Positions 12,615 through 47,275 of a stretch of DNA of 64,000 nt are shown in pieces. The translations under genes were made by a program, and so were the position numbers. Below the pieces are notes generated by a model, which saw only the letters and a list, made by a program, of their open reading frames with translations, made no database searches and had not been told where the DNA came from. The stretch covers positions 67,501 to 131,500 of the forward strand of contig JABMCL010000261.1 in assembly GCA_018857735.1 (NCBI GenBank), in the 5' to 3' direction. The DNA comes from Alviniconcha marisindica. Lineage: Eukaryota; Mollusca; Gastropoda; Provannidae. Positions within the stretch are counted from its first letter, which is position 1, and every line of letters begins with the position of its first letter.

Positions 12615-13015
12615 AACAGGAGCTCTCAAGAGACGATTTCAAAGTCATGATGTTCTACGACGATATGAGGGGCTTACATCAAAAGAACTCTGAAGCAACG
12701 TTTTGAGTGTTCAGCATGACATGCCACTGCCCACACTGTAGCGGCAACGGTCGACTTTCACAACGAGAGCCAGGTACAGCTGTTGCCTCACCCATCGTGT
12801 TCACCAGACCTCTCTCCCTGCGACTTCTTCCTATTCACAGAAGTGGACAAACAACTGAAGGGTATCCTGTCATAGAGCGCCAAAGAGGCATGTCGAGCGT
12901 TCACGAGGGCTATTGATGACGTACCCAAATCCACCTGGTCTGAGGAGTGGAATGAGTGGTTTCAACATATTATGGCATTGTGCGTAAGTGCTGAAGGAAG
13001 ATTTTGAAAAAGAGG
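12615..13015 (+). pseudogene. Decayed mariner-type transposase
   Basis: A plus-strand frame from 12774 reads VQLLPHPSCSPDLSPCDFFL followed by FTEVDKQLKG and a stop, the signature around the third catalytic Asp of mariner transposases. Just upstream, in another frame, HD(M/N)..AHT precedes ATVDFHNESQ. Allowing for that frameshift the spacing from the HD aspartate to the last aspartate is 34, as in DD34D mariners. Further fragments (SAKEACRAFTRAIDDVPKST, WSEEWNEWFQHI) continue after the stop. No intact reading frame remains and terminal repeats were not found. Confidence 0.8.
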
Positions 13016-13335
13016 ATTGTTTGTTGTTATTGGTGGTAGTTGTTGTTGTTTTTAGTCCCTCGAGTCCAATCAGTACCGAGTATCCGGAAACTTCTGGAGC
13101 ATCCTTAGTAACAATCGAATTAACAAACAAACAAACAAACAAACTAACTAACTAAAAACAAAAAACAAAACAACAAAAAACCGACAATCTCATTCCGCTC
13201 TCACGTGTCCTTCCTTCGCCTGTTTAACAACAATGGGTCGAGGTGGCTGATGGCCTGGGGGAAGTCCTAACAGGATCCCCAGGAGCAAATTCCACAAGAT
13301 GGAGGTGAGTAATGGTTGTCACTGGGACTGATAAT
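13016..13335. other. No recognised features beyond simple repeats
   Basis: (GTT)n-like sequence at 13019-13052 and (AAAC)n at 13125-13175. No gene seen. Confidence 0.5.
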
Positions 13336-13650
13336 GACAACTAAATGTCGTAAAATGATCTTTTGATGCCTCGTCAGAGTCAAACATGCTTTAGAATTGT
13401 TCGGCACATACGAGGCCGCAGACCGCTATTGTTTCCTTGTTAGTTTGTTTACTCATGCGCTATAAATATGAAATTGTGTGTCCGATTCATAGGGCCTAGG
13501 TATTTATTACAACCTTTGATGCCTGGTCAGAGATGAACTTTGCTCAGCACTTACAATCGTGGGCGCAGAACCCTTTCGTTTCCCTGCTTGTTTGTTTACT
13601 GATGAGCTCAACATGAGTTTTCAAGTCATAAGACCTAGACTTGTGTTACA
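13336..13650. repeat. Two-copy tandem duplication, unit about 155 bp
   Basis: CTTTTGATGCCTCGTCAGAG ... TTTGTTTACTCATG ... GGCCTAGGTATTTATTACAA recurs as CTTTGATGCCTGGTCAGAG ... TTTGTTTACTGATG ... GACCTAGACTTGTGTTACAA, with moderate divergence. Confidence 0.8.
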
Positions 13651-14339
13651 ATATTACGACATAGTTTGGCCATACTGCAACATGCAGATCAATTAGTTCT
13701 TGGACTTTAACGTCCTGTCAATCGTATGTGGTCACATCAGGACGAATCACACATTACTGATATTACTGTTGCACCAGTTCAAAATGCAAGTCACTAAACC
13801 ACATGTATAAATCCGATTCACAATTGTGAACATGACACGGTCAACAGCAACCGCAAGCAAGTTAAAAATGGTCAATACGGCGGTCATGTCAGTATTTACA
13901 TTTCACTTAACTACAATCGACAGAAGGCGCTGGAACCCAATTACAATGTGCACTGTATGCGGACTCGACGGATGCGAGAACTTTATTTTACGAAATCACA
14001 AACACATGTCTGATTCACTTTTACAATGCACTGTCTCACATACTTTGTAGCCTATTTTGTATTCCGCTGGCACGAAACATAGGAACCTACCTCATTCGGT
14101 TGTGATTTGCATTAGCCAAAACTAATTCAGTTAAAAAACAGGGAGATGATTTTGGGGGAAAATGAAGACAAATGAGCCGGGAAGGTAGCAGGTGGCTTGG
14201 CTATGGGCAACGTTTGAACATACTGGTCTCGATTTGTTTCTGATATGGGCAGTTTTTGTCACGGCCATTTAAAAATAAATGCGAGCTGGTTTAATTTACT
14301 ACAGGAAAATATTCAAACACAAAATAACGATGCAATGCA
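13651..14339. other. Non-coding, with a dispersed-repeat fragment
   Basis: 13690-13745 contains TTAACGTCCTGTCAATCG, related to 18775-18835. No gene is seen. Confidence 0.5.
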
Positions 14340-14515
14340 AAGTTTATGAGAATGATTCTGTATTAAGATAGACAACGGTGAAAGCCATTTGATTGTTTTA
14401 TTCATTGTTAGGAGCAAAGTCTCAAAGACAGTGTCCATAAACCACAATTTCTGAAGAGAAAGAAGAGCCCAAGCGGAATCGCACCGAGGCCAATCCGGCT
14501 GACCGGTGCTGGAGA
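14340..14515 (-). mobile_element. Truncated copy of the same SINE
   Basis: Shares GATTCTGTATTAAGATAGAC, GAAAGCCATTTGATTG, AAAGTCTCAAAGACAGTGTC and GAAGAGCCCAAGCGGAATCG with the 10028-10368 copy. The tRNA-like head is broken off within the promoter region. Confidence 0.7.
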
Positions 14516-14909
14516 TAAAAGCATTTTCGATTTTTCTCGGTAGTCACTGAGAGTAAATGGGCTGTTTTGTTGAAAAAGAATATCACTATCAATAATTATT
14601 CACTTTTCTAGGGTAAATATTGCTTAATACTAATAGAGCATAGTCTGACAAATGTATCCCACTGTGACAAATGCCCCCTTTTCTACTCCCAATCTGGATG
14701 ATGTGGTCTTGTAGGAAAGTGACGTATTATATGTATATTATACTTATGTTTCATAGTTAGTGGGAAAGAAGCAGGTACTGCAGTGGATTGCCAGTGTAGG
14801 AGACGACTACGTTTTCTTTATCGAATTCCCAAGTCACTAGGGGAACTACTTCTCTCTGTCTGTCTGTCTGTAGGTATCTCTTTGTCTGTCTCTTCCCCTC
14901 CCACCTTCC

Positions 14910-15180
14910 CTCTCTCTAATTTCCGGGCATCGAAGAAGGGACAGAAGACCAATGTGAGACGTTGAGAAACTGTGCCTGACGTCCCCGCCTTGCCCATATC
15001 TTTTCACTATCCACTTTCTTGGCCCTTCCTCCGTCTTTATGTCCCTCTCTGTCTCTTTTCCGGGCATCGAAGAAGGGACAGCAGATCCGAAGAGGCAGAG
15101 AGCCGATTAGGCTTAGCAGACGTTCTCGCCTTACTCATCTTTTTCTTCTATCCACTGTCTGCTTTCATCACCATCTCTTC
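14910..15180. repeat. Two-copy tandem duplication, unit about 140 bp
   Basis: TTTCCGGGCATCGAAGAAGG at about 14919 recurs at about 15057, each followed by GACAG, a divergent middle and an A/CTGACGT-CCCGCC or AGACGTTCTCGCCTT segment, then TATCCACT. Confidence 0.7.
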
Positions 15181-15454
15181 CTGCCTTCTCCCATCTTAGG
15201 TCTAGTTTCACCCAGTTAAAAAGTCGCCCTTTTGTTTTTAACAGTATTTTCTACGCGTGTTTTTGTTGAGGCATAGTTGAGCAGTGTATTGAGCAATGGT
15301 CGAATTGATTTGTGAGTGAGTTCGGCTTGGGGGCCGATTGTGCAGACGTTTATGGGAGGAGACAATAGTACGACTTTGTTAAGGGTTGAAGAGGTTGATT
15401 TGCGAGGTTAATTTGGTAGATTGCGTGGATTATTTAGGGTAGTGTCCCATTTCT

Positions 15455-16877
15455 ACCATTGCCATCACTTGACAAAAATCTTTTGAAAAACTACCGTCCC
15501 ATTTCTAACCTTCCATTTCTGTCCAAAATTCTTGAAAAAGTCGTTCTCCACAAACTTCTCTCCCATCTCCAAGAAAACAACCTCAGCAATCCCTTTCAGT
15601 CAGCCTATCGAGCAGGACACAGCACTGAGACCGTTTTATTACGTATTGTAAACGATATTCTTTCTGCTCTGGACAATGACAACATTTCTGTTCTTCTTTT
15701 GTTGGATCTTTCTGCCGCTTTTGACACGATTGACCACCAAATTCTCCTCTCCCGCCTGAACTCTGTTTTTGGCATTCAGTCTACTGCACTCCAATGGTTT
15801 CACTCATACCTCTCAGACAGATATCAGTCCACTTCGTCAATAACTCGTCTTCGTCACCATCACAGCTCATGTACGGTGTGCCTCAGGGCTCAGTACTGGG
15901 GCCCATTCTCTTCGTCCTGTACACTACACCTCTCTCCGATATCATAGCTAACCACTCTGTAAATCATAAGCTTTTCGCAGATCACACACAGCTCCAGAAA
16001 TCAGCTCCTCTCAGTGAAGTGACCAACCTCACCAAAGAACTCAATGCATGCACAGACGACATAAAAACATGGATGATGAAAATCAGCTCAAACTGAACGA
16101 CGACAAAACAGAAGCTCTTCTCTTTCCCTTTTCGTCTTCCTTGAAACCTTCTACCGTTCCCCTCCCTGACTCAGTTACTCTTGGCTCTCACAACATCCGC
16201 TTCTCTGATTCTGCCAGGAACCTTGGATTCATTCTTGACTCAGATATGTCCACGAAGAAGCACGTCATAAAAATCTGCCAAACTGCTTATTTCGAGCTTA
16301 AACGCATTAGTTCAATCCGCAGGTTTCTCACTGAAGACGCAACCAAGACTCTTGTTACTTCCTATATCCTTCCACGGCTTGACTACTGCAACTGTCTCCT
16401 CATGGGTACACCTAATTCTGTCATCCAACCTCTCCAGAAAATTCAGAACTTTGCTGCAAGATTTGTTCTCTTGGCACCCCGTCACCAACACTCAACACCT
16501 CTCCTGGAAAAACTGCACTGGCTTCCCATTTCAGAACGTATTAAGTATAAAGTCGCTTGTATGTGTTTCAGTGCTATAAATGGTTCTGGTCCTGCTTACC
16601 TCTCTGAACTGCTGCATGTCTACACTCCATCTCGTACACTACGCTCTTCTTCTGACACCCGCATGCTGGAAATCCAACAATACAAACGCAAGACTCATGG
16701 CTTCCGCGCCTTCTCTTGCTTTGGACCCCACATTTGGAATTCATTCCACAAGACCTTAGACACTGCTCAACCCTGTCATCTTTTAAAGCCAAACTGAAAA
16801 CCTTCCTCTTCTCACAGTATTTCCATCCTAACTAATATCAGTACCCAGTTTCTGCTACAGTCAGTGTGTGTGTGTGG

Positions 16878-16964
<87 letters not shown>

Positions 16965-17135
16965 TAGTGCGTTTATTTTATTTTATTTTATATTTTTTTT
17001 ATAATACTTTATGTAAATTGTTTTGGTAGAACTATGCTCTACATGTGTATAGAATATCATATTTAGGTTAATATGTATTATGTGAGCGCTCAGGGCGTTG
17101 ATGAGCGCATGATAAATGTACATTATTATTATAGT
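15455..17135 (+). pseudogene. 5'-truncated CR1/L2-like LINE, reverse transcriptase with frameshifts
   Basis: Translations in three plus frames give the non-LTR RT order: LKNYRPISNLPFLSKILEKV, AYRAGHSTETVLLRIVNDIL, LLLDLSAAFDTIDHQILL (15459-15826); YGVPQGSVLGPILFVLYTTP and KLFADHTQL (about 15826-16080); then QLKLNDDKTEALLFPF, LGFILDSDMS and LPRLDYCNCLLMG (16080-16755). The YADD-equivalent box reads FADH, so the catalytic Asp is lost. Frameshifts sit near 15826, 16080 and 16755. The 3'UTR contains (GT)n (16863-16961) and ends GGCGTTGATGAGCGCATGAT plus ATTATTATTATT. The 5' part is missing, typical of incomplete reverse transcription. Confidence 0.9.
16863..16962. repeat. (GT)n inside the LINE 3'UTR
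   Basis: About 100 bp of GT. The minus-strand LINE tail at 19640-19832 has a (CA)n in the equivalent place, so the microsatellite belongs to the element. Confidence 0.9.
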
Positions 17136-17962
17136 GTCATGGTCGCCTACATACGTAACTAAATTGGTTACGCAAACTCACCATGTGACTGTCTTTTATC
17201 TATAGCAGAATACAATATGGAAACGCACAGATGGTGTGATTACTGACTCTAAGTGTTGTACTGTTTCGTTTCCAGTGTTTAAATGTTGTGGTTGTCGGTG
17301 TGTTTCGGCATGTCATCCTGACACTTTGCCAACGCATTCAAACCTGAAAAAGACACACGTAGGCTAACCCTCAGCGCTGCAACTACACGCTTTCTGTTAC
17401 AGAACAGTCAGGGTAGCGTGGCTTAATGGCGATCCTCTTTAATTACTTCTCGCCTTGAACACCTTGCTGCAACTCCGCGTATCAATGCATGCCGTACCAC
17501 GACCAGTTTCGTTGAACAAATACACCTGATGCCGCTCTGGCTATCATATAAAATAAATGTTAATTAAAAATAATAAAATAATAAAAATCCATCCCTTGTT
17601 TCATTCAATGTGAAGTTATTGTGGGATCATTTCAATGTTTCTTTCGACCTACTGCAGTTTTATGTCGTACCCAACAACTAGATGTCCTTCGCAGTGCTGT
17701 GTTATTTTTATTTTTTTCCTTTGAGATGAGTCATCTTGACTGGTTGGTCATTGTTCTCGTGTTTAGGCATTAATGGTTAACTGATTTTAAAGACGTGGCG
17801 GATTACGCCGGGAGAGATTTGGGCAGAATTTGTTTGTTTGTTTTTTTCTTCATAAAATGAAGGAAAATGAAGGGGTCGCAAGTTAAGCACCCCGAAAAGA
17901 CCTCGGTCTAGCGGCGACCTATGTTATTTTTTATCCTTTTTGTTGTTGTTGCTTTGTTTTGT
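17136..17962. other. No recognised features
   Basis: CpG-containing, mixed composition. No domain in any frame and no tandem array. Confidence 0.45.
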
Positions 17963-18392
<430 letters not shown>

Positions 18393-18395
<3 letters not shown>

Positions 18396-19639
18396 CCTTT
18401 CTTTCACTGCAAACTGCAATGTAATCTGCAACAATAATGAAACCAGTCTGTCCTCATCGATTCAGTTCAGAAAAAGCCCGCAGTACTTCACGCTGCAGAT
18501 CCATGCGGCAACATAATGGACTTCTTGAAGCGTGCTGTGGAAATGTTGCTGAACAAAACGACCCCAAAGCCGCTCCAGTCTATAATAACGGATATCCGCA
18601 AAAGCATGCGTTCGGGACAACCGGCATAGCACTGTTCGTTATGAACCGGCTGGGGGTTGTATTTTGCACTTGTTGTACCATTCAGTGTCGCCCCATCGGC
18701 AATTTGGAGAGGTTTGGCAGATAAAACAGTGCGGGAGTAGCCCCGACTGGCGGAACTGCCGCAGAGGATAGGTTAGTTAGCAATGGGATTTTAGCGTCCT
18801 GTCAACCGTACGGGGTAACAGGACAGTCAAACTCTGTCATAATCAGATTATCATTTATAAAGTCTTCTCAGCCATATCTAACTCCTTTCTCAAGTCAAAG
18901 CTACAAAATCAGTCCATACACGAATATCATAGTAAAACAACTGTAATCCCTTTACGAGAGATGTATTAAAACACTACAAGAAATTATACAGTAACTGTTT
19001 ACCTAAACATGAAGTAGAGTTTATATCAGAATGCACCCACTACTTTCACAGAACTTGCACACAAATTTCCTAATTTGAGAAGAAGAAGAAGAAGACTGAG
19101 AAGCAGAAGAAGAAGAAGAAGAAGAAGGACACATAGACTGATAGTCTTCGGAATACGAGTAAAACATTAAAATAAATGTAACAGTCAACAGTAGGATGCA
19201 AGACTAAAGCGGGGACCTATATTCAAGGAGGTCATAAAAATATACTATCACAGTTGCTGCCATCCGTGGTGGTGGACAAAGGTGGAATAAAAAAGACAAG
19301 TTATAAACTGGAAGAACTTTAAGCTCTATTCAAACCACAGCTTCCGTGGTTCCAGATCTGGCTTTTACATAGATCTTACCAAGAGGCAGATATTTGTTCT
19401 TGCGAAAAATAATTGATTCGCCTTTGTTTCTTTTGTGGCCAGGAGGAGAAATCATTGACCATCTACTCTGGAACTGTAATGTTACACAGTCTTTGGGGTG
19501 ATCTCCAGTCCAAGAACCAAGACACTTGCATAAAGTACAAAACTTGGACTTTTCTGAAATCTTGATTTTGTTTGGGGTTGCAGAAAATGTAATGTTAGAG
19601 AAAGTGTTAGATTTGATCATCTTACTTGTCAAGTTTTCT
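18393..19639. other. Non-coding, dispersed-repeat core and (GAA)n
   Basis: 18775-18835 carries GTTAGTTAGCAATGGGATTT and TAGCGTCCTGTCAACCGTAC, a dispersed family core. (GAA)n occurs at 19078-19127. Open frames at 18437-18724 and 19330-19632 show no known domain. Confidence 0.45.
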
Positions 19640-19796
19640 GTTTCATAAATGTAAATAATGATAATAGTAATGTATAATTATCGATCACACGCTCATCGAC
19701 GCCTTGGGCTCTCACATGATACGTACTAACCTCGGCAAACACAATATTCTTTACACATGCAGAGTAAAGGCCTACTAATGCAATTCACATAAAATT

Positions 19797-19832
<36 letters not shown>
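19640..19832 (-). mobile_element. Second LINE 3' end, same family as 15455-17135
   Basis: Minus strand: (GT)n, then ACTCTGCATGTGTAAAGAAT, GTACGTATCATGTGAGAGCC, AAGGCGTCGATGAGCGTGTG and ATTACTATTATCATTATT, matching the 3'UTR of the plus-strand LINE. No coding part is attached. Confidence 0.8.
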
Positions 19833-20063
19833 AGTGCATACCTAACGAATTGGTGTCCTTCGTGAAACTGATGTACTTTCATGAGAACACACCGAGATTA
19901 GTCCGTGTACTTTTATTATTATTATTATTATCATTATTAAGAAAAAGGAATCATTGATGTAATAATGCATGCATTGCTTAGTAGTACACAAGTATATATA
20001 CAAGTCTTTACTGCTGCTACATTTTTAGATTACTGCTGCTTATACATAACAAGAAGAAGATTT

Positions 20064-20078
20064 AAAAAAAAAAAAAAA
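20064..20078 (-). terminator. Pol III terminator of the SRP RNA gene
   Basis: Fifteen consecutive T on the minus strand directly after the SRP RNA 3' end, far more than the minimum of four needed by RNA polymerase III. Confidence 0.8.
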
Positions 20079-20081
20079 TCA

Positions 20082-20380
20082 AAAGAAATGTGGTCCGACT
20101 GTATCGGACGGGCTGCCAACAGACGCCCATTCACAGGTGCGATCCCGCTACTGCGCGACACGGAGACTTTTGCCTGCTGTGTTTCCACCCTGGGCCGGTT
20201 CGTCTCTCCTTAGACAACCTGGATCCCCGAGGCTCCCCTCAGTGACCCATATCGATGCCGGGCTTAGCGCGGACACCCGATCGACATGGCACGCCTGTTG
20301 GCAGGGCCCCCGCCCTCAAACCGTTCCCATCTCAAGCCTCCAAGTAGCTGGATTACAGGAGCACGCCACAACTCCCAGCG
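20082..20380 (-). ncRNA. Signal recognition particle (7SL) RNA gene
   Basis: The minus strand reads as an SRP RNA of about 299 nt. The 5' Alu-type domain has GTGGCGTGCTCCTGTAATCC and AGCTACTTGGAGGCTTGAG. The S domain has CGATCGGGTGTCCGCGCTAA, GGCATCGATATGGGTCA, GGTTGTCTAAGGAGAGACG, AACCGGCCCAGGGTGGAAAC and AGCAGGCAAAAGTC, which match the helix 5, 6 and 8 core of animal 7SL. The 3' half returns with GTAGCGGGATCGCACCTGTG, pairing with the 5' arm. It ends just before a 15-T run, the usual Pol III terminator. The RNA scaffolds SRP proteins and targets secretory ribosomes to the ER. No internal T4 run is visible and the core is intact, so it is probably functional; a well-preserved pseudogene cannot be excluded. 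Confidence 0.93.
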
Positions 20381-20392
20381 ATTGAAAGGCTC

Positions 20393-20418
20393 AGAATTTA
20401 TGTATTTATCGTATAATA
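20393..20418 (-). promoter_or_regulatory. TATA-like element upstream of SRP RNA
   Basis: Minus strand, about 15-38 nt before the RNA 5' end: TACGATAAATACATAAATTC. An AT-rich TATA-like element at this distance is compatible with a Pol III upstream promoter; the assignment is by position only. Confidence 0.4.
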
Positions 20419-20480
20419 GAATACACTCGTAAAAAAACCCCATCTGGACATCATCTCTGTTTTTCTTTTTATCTCTGTTA

Positions 20481-22817
20481 GTCATCGGCTATTTATTGAA
20501 TAAAAAATCCAGCTACAAGCGTACAAAATTAAATAATTTTGGTAGAAGAATCATCGAAAAGCAATGTTGCGATTAGCCTCGTTATGGACCTGCGACCTCA
20601 ACCTTTGTCAGCAAGATAGCGAAACTTCACACTAGCGACACAACCGAATACAAAATATTAAATAAACAAATTGGCTTTGGCATGAGATTTCTGCCAGACA
20701 AAGCACATACAACAATTTCTTTTTGTAGACCCCTTCCAACAAAATTATATACTATGCATGCTTCCTCAACACGCACTTTCTCTTCCACTGGAGGATGACC
20801 TTCACCTTTCTGTGGGTTAGTCTCTAGACACGAGTTCTTTATAAAGGTGATGCTATACGACACCAACATTTTCATGCAAATCAAATGTAATGAATATTAG
20901 TCAAAATTAAATAATCAGCATTTGTTTATTAAACGTATTGTTGATTGTCCAGAAGAAAGCCATCGATTTGAAAAAAAGTTTTGGAATAGAGTTTATGCCT
21001 ACGAAGCTGCTCCACTCTCTAAGAGTCTTCTGTGTTGGTAAAATAGAATGCAATGTCAGCTACCGGTGTGATCGTGATGGGTGCCATGCAGACCTCTCAT
21101 GCCATTGTTGTGATCTTCCATTTCAACAGCGAATGCCTTTAGTTGTGGTTAGTGTACTGTGTAATTTGAATTTGTTTTTATCATGTTTTCCTTCAGCAAG
21201 GTTGGTACTGTTACGTCACCAGATCTACACCAGTGACAAGTGCCAGCGTCTCGCTCGATCATTTGTGCAGCACTTGTTAAAATCAATGGATGAGTTGGTG
21301 ACTTTGTGGGGTTTCACTGATGATAGGTGCAGCTGACTGCCAGGGATTTATTTCTTATTCTTAGGGACACAATACATTTTTCACTTCTTTCTTTTGGACT
21401 AGGGTAGGAGTAGGAGTAGGGGTAGGACATGGACATTAGGAGTTAGGACTGTAACGTGTAAGTCTACTACATATAATGTATTAAAGTTATGTGAGCACCC
21501 CTAAGATCTACTTGCCATTAAACTTATTCCATTTTTGGTTTTATGCAGTATATCACATTATCAGTATATATTATGATATATCACTGTGTTTCCTTATATT
21601 AGTTATTACTGATGTAGGACACTGGGCCTAAGTCTCTGATATTGATATTGATAACTGATACTGAAAGTTTGCTTAATCAGATGATTCAATTCCAGTCATG
21701 AAAAACAAAACAAAAACCCAGTAATTCTGTGACTGTTTCTTCTTTCGTTAATGACAATCGGCCACAAAGTTGGCCATACTGTGATTTTTTTTTTGTGCAT
21801 GCTGGGTTATTTTGTTGTTTCCATAGTCCACCAAACTCTGGGTCTGACATAGACTACAGGATCTTTAATATGCATTTGCGATCTTTTTGCATGTGTATAC
21901 ACACGGGAGACTTCAGTTTATGGTCTTTAGTAGAGTCTACGGTACAGAATTTGACTCCGAAGAAATCTCAGGGCAGGCGCAAAGCTGAGCACGTAATGGT
22001 CACCCATCCATTTGATGACCACACTCAGTCATGCTTAACAATGGCATTAAAGAGCAATTGCTCTTGCTCTGTGCCACTGATTCTTCAAGCTATTAAAATC
22101 ATTGACCTGATTCAATGATTGACTCAATGACTGCCTTGTCAGTCTCATTTGTTTAAAAATAAATAATTAAATTCAGTATTATAGTTTTTATACAGTGTAC
22201 AGGTATAAAACTAAAGTTGATCAATACTTTTTATACAATACAGTGTACAGGTATAAAAGTTTAAAACTAAAGTTGATCAATATTTAAATTTTAATACAAC
22301 ACAGTCTGCACATTTCTTGAGTAATTGGGATGCAGGAAATGCATAACGTATTATTATAAAATAATTGTCAGTTTTAATATCAATTACCATAGTGTATCAG
22401 TTTGCATTAATTTTTGTAACACAGTCTTTTCAAAGTCTTGGACCCTGTCTTAACAGCCATTGTTCAGTATTTATTTTCCTCATGATGACACTGACAGACA
22501 CTGAGACAGAGATTGGTTTTTATCACAGTCCTATGTATTGTGAATTATATTTTATTTAATCTATTTGACCTTTGCCTGCAGTACTGCACGATTCTCCTTG
22601 TACTTGTAGTGTTACATCAATGCATGGGATTCTTACATTAAATTAATTTGTCCTGAGTTGACACAGTGCTGACTGTTGATCAACTTGATGGGATATTCAA
22701 ATCCTGTTATTAAGTGCTGTAAACTAACCTTTACCTTGGAAGTTGGATTAATTATTCTTCATTGACTGTCCCGTTCTTATACAATTTGAAGTTTAACTAT
22801 CTTTATTTTTGTTTCAG
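20481..22817. other. Region between SRP RNA and IBTK
   Basis: AT-rich. Contains a (TAGGAG)n-like patch (21400-21430), a minus-strand dispersed-repeat copy (21790-22060) and a two-copy tandem (22190-22295, around GTGTACAGGTATAAAA). The frame 20938-21336 (132 codons) has no recognisable domain. The IBTK promoter may lie here but was not pinpointed. Confidence 0.45.
21790..22060 (-). mobile_element. Dispersed non-autonomous repeat, copy A
   Basis: Shares GACTACAGGATCTTTAATAT, TGATCTTTTTGCATGTGTAT-type, AATTTGACTCCGAAGAAAT and CAGGGCAGG with 39745-40125, and CATGCTGGGTTATTTTGTTG with the minus strand of 26800-26965. The family was not named. Confidence 0.65.
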
Positions 22818-23169
22818 GTTTACTTTACAATTATGGCTTATTAGAGGGTTGCCACCATGGGAGCCCACTAGGGGCGACCAGACGGAGGAGGTGGGATGCG
22901 GATTGGAGACCTGATCACCCATGATGATGCCCTCATGTGCCCAGCAGCCCTGGTTTTTCCAATACTTATTGTAGGGTGGTGAAGCTCAAGATTGAGACTA
23001 AAGCTCTCTTATTTAAGGAGGAATCGACACTCAAATATTGAATACATCTGGAGGGGAATTAAAGGAAATAAGGAGGTGAATAAACAGCTGAAGATTCTGC
23101 CCACGTAAGTCTTTAGTGTGTGGGGGCTGCATTCAGATTTAGGCTGAGCGTTCTTGAGGTAGGGCCACC
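22818..23169 (+). promoter_or_regulatory. IBTK: Probable IBTK 5'UTR with short upstream ORFs
   Basis: A polypyrimidine-type acceptor (tttttgtttcag) at 22806-22817 suggests a 5'UTR exon running directly into the start codon at 23170. It would contain ATG GCT TAT TAG (22833-22844) and a 4-codon ORF at 22857-22871 with a stronger Kozak context (GCCACCATGG) than the main start. A GTAAGT at 23105 is too close to downstream AGs to form an intron before the start codon. The upstream first exon and promoter were not located. Confidence 0.45.

Positions 23170-47275
<24,106 letters not shown>

Noticed and set aside
20938..21336. 132-codon plus-strand open frame
   Set aside because: No recognised domain, no splice or promoter context and ordinary AT-rich composition. 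Kept only as a remark in the region entry.
23105..23142. Donor GTAAGT with AG at 23136 as a 5'UTR intron
   Set aside because: The intron would be about 30 nt, too short for spliceosomal splicing.
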